Source: Pseudomonas sp. UBA4617
Lineage (GTDB): Bacteria; Pseudomonadota; Gammaproteobacteria; Pseudomonadales; Pseudomonadaceae
NCBI RefSeq assembly: GCF_002386445.1
Contig: NZ_DGIR01000016.1
Span: 45,549 to 109,548, forward strand
Length of the DNA: 64,000 nt
Reading direction: 5' to 3'
How positions within the stretch are numbered: position 1 is the stretch's first letter; each line of letters begins with the position of its first letter. Below the pieces are notes generated by a model. The model was not told where the DNA came from. It made no database searches and was given only the letters and a program-made list of their open reading frames with translations. The position numbers were made by a program, and so were the translations under genes. Positions 44,202 to 51,294 of this stretch are shown one piece after another.

Positions 44202-44513
44202 TCAGAACGGTGCAGCCTCGCCGACCTGCTGCTCAACGGCAAGATCGTCGTGCGCAGCCACGCTGCTGCGCGTCCAACGCAGCGTGACACTGCCGTCGTT
44301 ATTGAAGGCCAGGTCCAACTCTGGCGTTTCGGCCAGCAGGCTTAGCACTTCCTTCCACTCAGCCTCACCATCCGTATCCAGGCGATGGACCACAACCCAA
44401 CGCTGGGTCTGTGCCAGCGGGTGGTTGATCATCGCTGAAACCCGCAGGATCAGCCGCTCCAAACCGGTCATTTGCTGGCGCTGCTGCAGCGTCGGCTTCA
44501 TGTGCCTGTGCAT
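44202..44513 (-). CDS. DUF1654 domain protein, probably SOS-induced
   Basis: 103 residues of the Pseudomonas-typical DUF1654 family: MTGLERLILRVSAMINHPLA, AQTQRWVVVHRLDTDGE, EWKEVLSLLAE and a terminal VTLRWTR. The ATG at 44513 has TTGGAGG nine bases upstream. A perfect-looking LexA box lies 16 bases before the start, so the gene should be induced by DNA damage. The function of the family is unknown; members are often found near prophages and pyocins. It is convergent with the S24 repressor and divergent from the PL7-like gene. Confidence 0.82.
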   Translation of the reverse strand: MHRHMKPTLQQRQQMTGLERLILRVSAMINHPLAQTQRWVVVHRLDTDGEAEWKEVLSLLAETPELDLAFNNDGSVTLRWTRSSVAAHDDLAVEQQVGEAAPF

Positions 44514-44528
44514 CTGCCACCTCCAACA

Positions 44529-44544
44529 CTGTTTTTTTGTACAG
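44529..44544 (-). promoter_or_regulatory. LexA (SOS) box of the DUF1654 gene
   Basis: On the minus strand the site reads CTGTACAAAAAAACAG, i.e. CTG-N10-CAG with the A-rich centre of the gamma-proteobacterial SOS box (CTGTATATAAAAACAG). It ends 16 bases before the ATG, where it would cover the start of transcription. Confidence 0.8.
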
Positions 44545-44641
44545 TATCCAGACCAAGCATAGCCCTTTCTCAAAATCAGCGTAAAGCCCCGTTCGGGAAA
44601 CAGCCCAGGTCGGGAGCGAATTTATCGCCGAGCGAAATTAA

Positions 44642-44685
44642 TTTAGCTCATAGCGATTGACAAGAATTTAGCTCGTGGCTAAGTT
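44642..44685 (+). promoter_or_regulatory. Repressible promoter of the PL7-like gene with two operators
   Basis: TTGACA (44657-44662) and TAAGTT (44680-44685) are 17 bases apart, a near-ideal sigma-70 promoter. Operator O1, TTTAGCTCGTGGCTAAG (44667-44683), fills the spacer and touches the -10. Operator O2, TTTAGCTCATAGCGATT (44642-44658), overlaps the -35 and has only its left half intact. Both match TTTAGC-N5-GCTAAA at the repressor gene. A bound repressor would block polymerase completely. Confidence 0.78.
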
Positions 44686-44758
44686 TTTCATCAGCAGCGG
44701 CGCCATTGTCGCTGCCAGCCCAAAGGGCACAACCCGTTATCCATCAAGGAGTACTTCC

Positions 44759-45433
44759 ATGAGCGTAGACATCAGCAACCTCATCATTTCCGTTCCGGTG
44801 GCCGAATCCGCGACCAGCCTGGTCGCCGACGAACTCACCGGCAGCGAAGCGATCGCCCAGTATCCGCAGTATGTGTCAGTGCTCGCCGACGGTTCGGTGC
44901 AGCTTTCTGCCCCGACCAAAGGCGTGTCGAGCAAAAGTACCCGACGGACACGCTGCGAGTGGTCCGAGCCGACCTACTGGACGCTGGGCAGTGCCCTCGA
45001 CCACTGGAACCGTCAGGAAATGACCCTCACCAAGGTAAACTGGGCACAGAAGGTGGTCGTGGCGCAGATGCACGTATACGGCGACGACAGCCCGCCAGTG
45101 AAGGTGTTCTGGAAAAAAGGCGATATCACCCTGGGGTTCCGGCAGACCTACAACCAGACGGACCCAGTCAACTCGACGGTGCTCAGGGGGGTGCCACTGG
45201 GAGCAAAGTTCTTCGTGAGCATCCACGCCAGCGCCAAGGGTGTCGTCAACGTGACGGCCAGCTGCAACGGGGTGACCGGCAGCTCCGGCGACCTGCCATT
45301 CGACAGCAGTTGGGCGGCGCACCGGTTCGAGTTCCATGGCGGGGTCTACAACCAGGTCGATTACACCGATACGACCCCGGCCGATGATGGTTCGATCTGC
45401 ATCATCAGCGATCTGTCACTGGCCCATGTCTGA
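44759..45433 (+). CDS. PL7 alginate-lyase-like protein without signal peptide
   Basis: 224 residues resembling polysaccharide lyase family 7. The three PL7 signature strands are recognisable: TRRTRCEWSE (Arg about 63/65, Glu67; PL7 R-x-E region), VVVAQMHVYG (Gln103, His105; PL7 QIH), and FEFHGGVYNQVDY (Tyr197, Gln199; PL7 KAGxYxQ). The expected catalytic Gln, His and Tyr are thus present. PL7 enzymes cut alginate by beta-elimination, normally outside the cytoplasm, but here the N-terminus MSVDISNLIISVPVAESATS is not a signal peptide. ATG 44759 has AGGAG eight bases upstream; the longer frame begins inside the promoter. Control by the adjacent S24 repressor suggests release or action after DNA damage. 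Activity and substrate are inferred. Confidence 0.75.
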   Translation: MSVDISNLIISVPVAESATSLVADELTGSEAIAQYPQYVSVLADGSVQLSAPTKGVSSKSTRRTRCEWSEPTYWTLGSALDHWNRQEMTLTKVNWAQKVVVAQMHVYGDDSPPVKVFWKKGDITLGFRQTYNQTDPVNSTVLRGVPLGAKFFVSIHASAKGVVNVTASCNGVTGSSGDLPFDSSWAAHRFEFHGGVYNQVDYTDTTPADDGSICIISDLSLAHV

Positions 45434-45445
45434 GCTTGGCTAGGC

Positions 45446-45499
45446 GAAAAAGACGTCCCGATGCCCTGTGTTCCGACGCAGGTTGCACGGGACGTTTTG
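45446..45499 (+). terminator. Hairpin after the PL7-like gene
   Basis: AAAAGACGTCCCG pairs with CGGGACGTTTT across a loop of about 27 bases, followed by GCG rather than a T-run on the plus strand beyond TTTT. Likely the transcript end of the PL7-like gene. Confidence 0.5.
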
Positions 45500-45590
45500 C
45501 GATGAAGGCGCCGCTGCCTGGCAAGCGCATTTGACCGCAAACAACCGGCTGACTACGCCGCGGGCACAAGCGCGACCAGCTGTATCGGCA

Positions 45591-45814
45591 ATGTACCGCT
45601 TTCGTCTCTCATTTCTCAGCGCCTGTACCCTGCCCTTTACCGTCGATATGCTGGCCGCCCCTGCCCAGCGACGCGCTGGCCTGGGCAACTGGTGCCACCT
45701 GGCGGCGAGGTTGACGACTGGCCTGTCAGGAACAAGCCCGGATGGCACCTGGAGCCGGCGCGGCCGTACGTCGACCGGGCCAAGGCCGTAGCGCAGTACT
45801 GCAACCCGTATTGA
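45591..45814 (+). pseudogene. Possible broken gene for a small exported protein
   Basis: Within the 485-base gap between the PL7-like gene and the SDR gene only this is suggestive. From ATG 45591 the frame gives MYRFRLSFLSACTLPFTVDM, which resembles a signal peptide. In another frame further on, ending at TGA 45812, the translation is DDWPVRNKPGWHLEP followed by ARPYVDRAKAVAQYCNPY, which has protein-like composition. Joining them needs at least one frameshift near 45690. I recognise no family. The rest of the gap (45500-45590 and 45815-45918) shows no gene. Confidence 0.2.
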
Positions 45815-45918
45815 TCCGCCGGCGCGGACCTGTCGGTACCGACCGGTATCGGCGGGGCTCCAGGCCTTGATTTCAACAAGACGCCACAGCCCGGCGGACA
45901 CGGCCTGAGGTGGTTGGC

Positions 45919-46983
45919 TCAGCAAGGCAAGTGAGCCATGACGTAGCACACTGTCCTTTCCAGGGTTTGCGCCATATCGGGATGCGTTAACTGATACTTG
46001 CGCTCGAGTTGCTCGCTCTCGCTCATGTCGAAGCGCTGCGGCTGGATGAAGTTCAACGACTCGGCGCGGATCTCCAGGCGTGCGGCCAGCCCGGGGATCC
46101 TCGCTAGCCAGCGAAGCACTCCGATCGCGACATGGCGCCGGGGTGCCTTGACCCCCAGTGTTTTCGCCAGCGCCTCGAGCAGCCCCTGCAGGTTGGGGGT
46201 GTGCTCATTGAGCGCCAGCACCTGCCGGTTGGCCAGCAAAGGGTCGAACGCCACGCAGGTTATCAGCGTCACCAGGTAATCGACGCTGACCATTGGCAAC
46301 CAGTGCCGGGCGGAACCGGGAACCGCCTTGAAACGGCCGCGCGCCAGATTGCGAATGAGTTCGACCAGCGGCTGCCCTGCCAGGATGTGCCCACTCTCGC
46401 TGTGGCCAACCACCGTAGCCGGATGAACGATGGTGTAATCCGCATGTGCTTCCTGCAGGTAACGGATGACTGCGAAATGCGACTCCAGCTTGCTGCCCTC
46501 GTAGCCACCCACGCGGCTATAGACGGCGGGCCAGTCAGTGTTTTCCGGGCATTCGTGATCAACCCCGATACGCCCAAGAAAGGCAAGGTTCTGCACCATG
46601 TAGCCGCCCACCATCAGCAACCGAACATGCAGGCTCGCCGCCAGCCTGGCGACCCTCAGCGCGCCCTGCACATTGATCGCGCGGGCATGTTCCATCGTCA
46701 GTCCCCAGGAAAACGCTGCCGCCAGGTGGAAGACCACCGAGACGCGGGATATGCACTGCCGGTCTGCCTCGCAGAGGCCAAGCCCGTCCCTGCCGATATC
46801 ACCCGCAACGGCATGGATGTTCGCCGGGTTACCGCCCAGTCGGCCGACATGCTCTCTGAGACACGCGATGTTTTCAGGGTTGCGCATGAGCACCCAGGTC
46901 TTGTGCCCAGTCGCGGAAAGACGGGCCAGCAAGTGTTGCCCGACAAAACCGCTGCCACCTGTAATGAAGCATTCCACAGCCAT
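45919..46983 (-). CDS. Extended SDR / NAD-dependent epimerase-dehydratase family protein
   Basis: 354 residues. The NAD(P) motif is CFITGGSGFVGQHLLARL at the N-terminus, VVFHLAAAFSWG near 85 is the NNAG-equivalent, and the catalytic YxxxK is in GGYEGSKLESHFAV near 160. The C-terminal part (YLVTLITCVAFDPLLANRQ, ALAKTLGV) resembles atypical extended SDRs such as thioester-reductase-like or nucleotide-sugar epimerase-like proteins. The substrate is unknown. It is divergent from a MerR regulator, and its promoter has the long 20-base spacer typical of MerR-activated genes, so the MerR protein probably switches it on. Confidence 0.8.
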   Translation of the reverse strand: MAVECFITGGSGFVGQHLLARLSATGHKTWVLMRNPENIACLREHVGRLGGNPANIHAVAGDIGRDGLGLCEADRQCISRVSVVFHLAAAFSWGLTMEHARAINVQGALRVARLAASLHVRLLMVGGYMVQNLAFLGRIGVDHECPENTDWPAVYSRVGGYEGSKLESHFAVIRYLQEAHADYTIVHPATVVGHSESGHILAGQPLVELIRNLARGRFKAVPGSARHWLPMVSVDYLVTLITCVAFDPLLANRQVLALNEHTPNLQGLLEALAKTLGVKAPRRHVAIGVLRWLARIPGLAARLEIRAESLNFIQPQRFDMSESEQLERKYQLTHPDMAQTLERTVCYVMAHLPC

Positions 46984-47012
46984 GACCGAATCCTTGTTTG
47001 TATGATCGGCGC

Positions 47013-47044
47013 AGGCTAAGGTATAGAGCCGGGTCTACAGTCAA
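47013..47044 (-). promoter_or_regulatory. MerR-type promoter of the SDR gene
   Basis: On the minus strand TTGACT and TAGCCT are separated by 20 bases, too long for normal polymerase contact. The spacer contains the dyad GTAGACCCGGCTCTATAC. Overlong spacers with a central dyad are the established mark of MerR-family activation by DNA untwisting. Confidence 0.6.
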
Positions 47045-47056
47045 GGAGTTTACGCT

Positions 47057-47461
47057 GTGAATGTTGCGCAACTGGAGCGTCGCAGTGGCATCGGCCGCCA
47101 CGCCTTGCGCTATTACGAAAAGCTCGGGCTTATCGGCGCCCATCGACGGGCCAACAACTATCGCGATTACAGCGAACAGACCGTGGCCGACCTGCAATTC
47201 ATTCAGATTGCCCAGAGCATGGGGTTTTCGCTTGCGGCGATCGGCGACATTCTGGCTGCCAAGCGCGGCAACACGATCAATTGCGCCCAGGGCGCGGCCT
47301 TGATCGCGGAAAAGATGGCCGAAATCCAGGCGAAGATCATCACCCTGCAGGACGCCTATGCGTCACTGGATGCGGAGCGGGCGAAGCTTGAAGCCAGTGC
47401 TATCGCCAAGGGGCTGATGGTGCCGCATCTTCCTGTACAGAAGGCTGTCTCCAGGCAATAA
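47057..47461 (+). CDS. MerR family transcriptional regulator
   Basis: 134 residues. The MerR winged helix (NVAQLERRSGIGRHALRYYE, then KLGLIGAHRRANNYRDYSE) is followed by a long dimerisation helix (about 80-120). No cysteine metal site is visible at the C-terminus apart from a single cysteine (INCAQGA near 76), so the inducer is more likely organic or redox than a metal. The start is GTG with AAGGAG nine bases upstream. It is divergent from the SDR gene, its likely target. Confidence 0.88.
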   Translation: MNVAQLERRSGIGRHALRYYEKLGLIGAHRRANNYRDYSEQTVADLQFIQIAQSMGFSLAAIGDILAAKRGNTINCAQGAALIAEKMAEIQAKIITLQDAYASLDAERAKLEASAIAKGLMVPHLPVQKAVSRQ

Positions 47462-47463
47462 AA

Positions 47464-47485
47464 AACCCAGCGCAATGGCTGGGTT
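47464..47485 (+). terminator. Terminator after the MerR gene
   Basis: AACCCAGC, loop GCAATG, GCTGGGTT, preceded by AAAAA. It also faces the convergent membrane-protein gene, for which the A-run would act as T-run. Confidence 0.75.
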
Positions 47486-47502
47486 CAGGGGTTAGCGCCT
47501 GC

Positions 47503-47871
47503 TTACTGGGAAACGCTTCGGCTGTGATGCCAGTACAGATAGGCCAAGCCGACTGGAGCGATGAAAATCGCCATTGACCAGCAAAGCGCCATGGTGAAGA
47601 CCTTGACCGCCAACATGAACAGTGCGTTCACGAAAAAGACGTTATTACCCATGATGAAGCCCACTACGCTTTCGTAGACGAACCGAGAGTACGGGTATAA
47701 CAAGGTCGAGACGACTGCCATCAGCAGCAGGCCGGGTTTGCCGCTCAGGCCGGTGGGGCTATTGGCAGCCAAGCCCAGAATCAAGGCCGCGAAAAGCGCG
47801 CCGAAGAAAAGCTGGCGGATGTAATAGCTCGGTGTCAAACCGCCAAATGTCATTGCAATGATGCGCCGCAT
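47503..47871 (-). CDS. Small membrane protein, 122 residues
   Basis: Hydrophobic protein with about four membrane segments (QLFFGALFAALILGLAA near 20-36, PGLLLMAVVSTLLYP near 46-60, FFVNALFMLAVKVFTMALCW near 80-100, and MAIFIAPVGLAYLYW near 100-114). Family not recognised. It opens MRRIIAMTFGGLTPSYYIRQ. It ends just past the MerR terminator and is the last chromosomal gene before the left attachment repeat. Confidence 0.65.
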   Translation of the reverse strand: MRRIIAMTFGGLTPSYYIRQLFFGALFAALILGLAANSPTGLSGKPGLLLMAVVSTLLYPYSRFVYESVVGFIMGNNVFFVNALFMLAVKVFTMALCWSMAIFIAPVGLAYLYWHHSRSVSQ

Positions 47872-48034
47872 AAGATCCCTCTCAGGCTGGTAACAAAGGC
47901 GCAGACTCTACCAGTTACAGAATTCGCGGGCAAAGCGGCAAATGGCAACCTGGAGCTGGTTAGCCAGGTCGACTGATGTCGCCCCCGAGCGTGCAGAAAC
48001 TGACCCAGGCCCTATCCTGCAGCGGCAACGTTGG

Positions 48035-48109
48035 GTACAGGATCAAATTTCCTTCACCTTGCGCCCTTTAGTCATAAGGCATTCGACAGCAATTCAGCCA
48101 TACTCCAGA
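48035..48109. repeat. Left attachment repeat (attL)
   Basis: GTACAGGATCAAATTTCC through CAATTCAGCCATACTCCAGA, matching the right copy at 74 of 75 positions (C for T at 48044-equivalent). It is not a tRNA end. The flank 47872-48034 has no gene I recognise; the sequence left of the repeat presumably faced pbpG before insertion. Confidence 0.85.
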
Positions 48110-48147
48110 GATGCTTTCCGCGTTTTTAAGAGTTTCTGAAAGTGAGG

Positions 48148-48169
48148 AAAGCCCGTATTTACGGGCCTT
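48148..48169. terminator. Hairpin terminator just inside attL
   Basis: AAAGCCCGT, loop ATTT, ACGGGCCTT. A/T-flanked on both sides and usable in either direction; on the minus strand it would end the phage fragment at 48300. Confidence 0.6.
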
Positions 48170-48299
48170 CCAGCACATCTCATCACCCTTTGATACTTAC
48201 CAAAAAATAGCCATTGGTAGAAAAATTGGCACGAAGTACCTGAATCCGCCCAGCGGTTTCAGACAGCCAAACACCCCTCCTCCGGGGCTCTGCCGATCT

Positions 48300-48554
48300 T
48301 CACTCCGCCCCTTCACAGATTGACCCATCCAGTGCCCACAGCCTGGCCGCCTTTGCCAAATCCAACATGTCCACCAGGTCGCCATCATCAACCTCTCGCA
48401 GCCGGCGCGCGGCATAGGCCATCTCATCGAGCACTGCTGCGCGCCCATCGGTATCAGCCACCAGCGCACACTGGTCGTTCAGCTCGGCTAGCCAGATTGA
48501 AGTAGCCAGGACAACACCGGATGCAAGCCGGGCACTGGCAGCGCTGGGGAACAC
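48300..48554 (-). pseudogene. Truncated phage-type hypothetical protein
   Basis: 84 codons: VLATSIWLAELNDQCALVAD, then MAYAARRLREVDDGDLVDML and AKAARLWALDGS. The composition is protein-like, and it resembles small proteins near prophage ends, but I cannot name it. The only possible start is a GTG at 48554, exactly where the plus-strand reductase fragment begins, so its true N-terminus was probably cut off at the cargo junction. Confidence 0.5.
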
Positions 48555-48861
48555 ACCAGACGCGTACGGGCAAACCTGGCACCTGCCCTGTGACGATGAG
48601 CGGCTGACCTACAAAGAATTTGTCACGCTGGCTTCCCAGCTTGCTGGCAAGGACGCTACTTATAAAGTTTTAGGTAAATTCACCCTGACAGCTGTAGGCC
48701 TGATAACCAAGCAGGTTCGTGAGCTGCGAGAGTTGCTGCCACGCTACGAGCATGACAACCTGTTCGACTCCTCGAAGTACAAGCAGCGTTTTCCCGATTT
48801 CAAAGTCACGACATACCGCCAGGGGCTCACTCAAATCTTCGATGGGTGTGGTAGCAACTGA
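48541..48861 (+). pseudogene. C-terminal fragment of an NAD-dependent epimerase/dehydratase
   Basis: An open frame without its own start encodes NTPDAYGQTWHLPCDDERLT, then YKEFVTLASQLAGKDATYKV, VRELRELLPRYEHDNLFDSS and KYKQRFPDFKVTTYRQGLTQ, the last 100 or so residues of an extended SDR of the kind whose C-terminus binds the substrate. The NAD-binding part is missing; the break lies near 48541, at the junction with the phage fragment. It marks the left end of the cargo. Confidence 0.65.
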
Positions 48862-48898
48862 GACGGTCCCTCGTCCGCCTTGGCTGCCGCATTCTGAG

Positions 48899-49978
48899 CT
48901 AGCTGATTTGCAAGGGACCCGATTCCGGCAGCTGGTTTACCAAAATCGAGCCAACCAATTTGGCCGGTGTGTAAGTGCCAGCTACAGACCCAGACTTCAT
49001 CAGATAATCCACGACCGCCAATGAACCCGTGACAGTCAGACTGTAGCCGTTGGCAGTACGGATTCTCGCGGTTTTCTTTTCTCCGCGCGCGTTGACAACC
49101 TCACCCCAGACGAACGTAGGCTGATGGGCACGTTTTTTTTCGCTAGGCCCCCTCACCGTTTTGGCGATACGTGTCTTGATCAACCTTTGCACCCAGGCGA
49201 TTCCTAGTAGCGGTCGTATATAGTTAGCACGCTTGGCGTTAGTGATTATGCTTGGTGAGCCCGGGATGAACACTTCAATATTGGGAATTCCGGTGGTGTG
49301 GTAAGCAGTGGACACATCGCCCCAAGGAATGGTCATGGCATCCTTCTCGCCGTCGCCGAAGTCTATCCTGCGCACCTTGTACGCCAACGGCACACTTACG
49401 ATCCTGCCATCGTGGCGCACCTTGCCGCCTTGCGCCAAGCCTTCGACCGAGGTCTTCGCAGTACCTGGAGAGAATCCTGATCGGGAATCAAAGCCCAGTG
49501 CCAGGTGCGTCGCGTCAGGTAGCGTAGTTTTCAATGCAGCGGCGACGCAGTCAGTCGGAATGACGTCGAAGCCTACGCCAGGGCAAAGCACGACACCGGC
49601 TTGCTCTGCTCGATTTGCCAACGATTGCGCCAATTCGAATACGGCAATCTCGCCGGTTATGTCGAGATAGTGGGCACCCGATCGCAAGCAAGCTTCCATC
49701 ATCGGCGCTGCGGTGGCCGAGAAGGGACCGGCACAGTTGAGCACCAACGATAGGCCTTCGATCTGCTCAGCCAGCACCGTGGCATCGGCAAGTCCGAATA
49801 CACGAAACTCCAACCCCAGTTCGTGAGCAAGCGCCTCCACGCATCCCCGATTCCGACCGGCCACTATCGGCTTGAACCCTCGCCTCACGGCCTCACGAGC
49901 GATCAGCTCCCCCGTATAACCGTTAGCGCCGTAGATCATCCAGCGCAACTCAGCCGGCGTATTGTTTTTTGAACCCAT
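48899..49978 (-). CDS. Saccharopine-dehydrogenase-like reductase (trans-enoyl-reductase type)
   Basis: 359 residues with an N-terminal NAD(P) fold of the saccharopine dehydrogenase family: WMIYGANGYTGELIAREAVR, IVAGRNRGCVEALAHELGLE and LVLNCAGPFSATAAPMMEAC. YLDITGEIAVFELAQSLANR and VVLCPGVGFDVIPTDCVAAA are diagnostic of the short SDH-like or trans-acting enoyl reductase group rather than lysine metabolism. The substrate is unknown. It is divergent from the alpha/beta hydrolase, and both promoters carry a TTAAAG-N4-CTTTAA palindrome, so they were probably co-regulated. It is intact, although it lies inside the decayed element. Confidence 0.82.
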   Translation of the reverse strand: MGSKNNTPAELRWMIYGANGYTGELIAREAVRRGFKPIVAGRNRGCVEALAHELGLEFRVFGLADATVLAEQIEGLSLVLNCAGPFSATAAPMMEACLRSGAHYLDITGEIAVFELAQSLANRAEQAGVVLCPGVGFDVIPTDCVAAALKTTLPDATHLALGFDSRSGFSPGTAKTSVEGLAQGGKVRHDGRIVSVPLAYKVRRIDFGDGEKDAMTIPWGDVSTAYHTTGIPNIEVFIPGSPSIITNAKRANYIRPLLGIAWVQRLIKTRIAKTVRGPSEKKRAHQPTFVWGEVVNARGEKKTARIRTANGYSLTVTGSLAVVDYLMKSGSVAGTYTPAKLVGSILVNQLPESGPLQIS

Positions 49979-50023
49979 GCCATCATTCCCAGTGCCGATG
50001 TCAGTGATCCCAGAAGCGTAACG

Positions 50024-50178
50024 TTAAAGCAAACTTTAATGTCAAACGAAATTGTTTTAGGGAAGCCGGGCAGAGGCGCATCCGGACCTGAACCACTCAT
50101 CTGCATCAAAGGGATGGCTTTCTGGACTCGCCTATCCTCGTCCTGACCTTTATAGCTTGACCTTAAAGCCGGCTTTAA
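50024..50178. promoter_or_regulatory. Paired TTAAAG-N4-CTTTAA operators in a divergent promoter region
   Basis: TTAAAGCAAACTTTAA at 50024-50039 lies 46 bases before the reductase start, and TTAAAGCCGGCTTTAA at 50163-50178 lies 122 bases before the hydrolase start. The second is a perfect 16-base palindrome, the first has the same arms. They are 139 bases apart. A dimeric regulator of TetR or MarR type is the likely reader, but no such gene remains in the element. Confidence 0.6.
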
Positions 50179-50299
50179 CCTTACAGTGCTTCAGGGATGA
50201 GTATGCTGATCGCTCACGGAAGAGAAGCAACTCTCCCGCTATAAGCGGTGATGGCTGCTCACTGTCTACCGAACTCCATCACATGCAGGAGACGCAAAC

Positions 50300-51130
50300 A
50301 TGGGATACGTCACGACAAAGGACGGAGTTGAAATCTTCTATAAGGACTAGGGCCCAAAGGATGCACAAGTCATCCATTTCCACCATGGGTGGCCGCTCAG
50401 TGCTGATGACTGGGACGCCCAGATGCTGTTTTTCCTTGCCCATGGCTTCCGGGTCGTTGCCCACGACCGACGAGGCCATGGGCGTTCCAGCCAGGTTTGG
50501 GATGGTCACGACATGGACCATTACGCCGACGACGTAGCGGCGGTAGTCAACCACCGCGGAACCCAGGGAGCCCTTCATGTCGGTCATTCCACTGGCGGCG
50601 GTGAAGTGGTGCACTACATTGCCCGCCATGGCGAAGACCGTGTTTCTAAGGCGGTCATTATCAGTGCCGTCCCCCCACTGATGGTGAAAACAGACAGCAA
50701 TCCAGGCGGTTTGCCCAAGCAAGTTTTCGATGACCTCCAAGCTCAGCTCAAAGCCAATCGCGCCCAGTTTTACTATGACGTCCCAGCAGGCCCGTTCTAT
50801 GGTTACAACCGACCAGGCGCCAAACCCTCGGAGAGGATCATCTGGAACTGGTGGCGCCAGGGCATGATGGGATGTGCCCAAGCTCATTACGACGGCATCG
50901 TCGCATTCTCGCAAACGGACTTCACTGAAGATCTGAAAAAAATCACTATTCCCGTATTGGTCATGCATGGTGACGATGATCAGATTGTTCCGTACGAGGA
51001 TTCAGGGATACTTTCTGCAAAGCTGCTTCAAAACAGTACGCTGAAAATCTACCCAGGCTACCCCCACGGAATGCCAACCACTGAAGCCGATACGATCAAC
51101 GCTGACCTGCTTGCCTTTATTCGAGGCTGA
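50300..51130 (+). pseudogene. Alpha/beta hydrolase (non-heme chloroperoxidase/esterase family) with in-frame amber stop
   Basis: From ATG 50300 (GGAGAC upstream) the frame reads MGYVTTKDGVEIFYKD, then TAG at 50348-50350, then GPKDAQVIHFHHGWPLSADD and on without break to 51130 (276 codons in all). Relatives usually have KDWG here, so one base change (TGG to TAG) created the stop. The rest is complete: oxyanion HHGWP, GHGRSSQ, nucleophile elbow GHSTGGG (Ser about 98), VLVMHGDDDQIVP with the acid residue and YPGYPHGMP with the histidine. A restart at ATG 50423 would lack the first strands, including the oxyanion region, so activity is unlikely unless the amber codon is suppressed. Confidence 0.8.
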
Positions 51131-51139
51131 TAAGGCCTA

Positions 51140-51166
51140 GGAGCCAGGTCTTTATCCTGGCTCCTT
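51140..51166 (+). terminator. Terminator after the hydrolase
   Basis: GGAGCCAGG, loop TCTTTAT, CCTGGCTCC, then TTG. Confidence 0.7.
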
Positions 51167-51294
51167 GTTGGCCGTGGACTGATCGGCATTTCCATGCTGC
51201 GCCATTTATATGCAGAGGTTCGGAATCAGACTGTGCCCCTCCCGACCATGCATCTCCCAAGGGCGATTTATACTTCGACCGTCGCTATACGCCT

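Noticed and set aside
45440..45949. A 169-codon minus-strand frame filling the gap after the PL7-like gene
   Set aside because: Arg-rich low-quality composition, no ribosome site, crosses the terminator and the SDR gene end.
48035..48109. The attachment repeat as part of a tRNA or tmRNA gene
   Set aside because: No acceptor stem, T-loop (GTTCRA) or cloverleaf pairing could be found around either copy.
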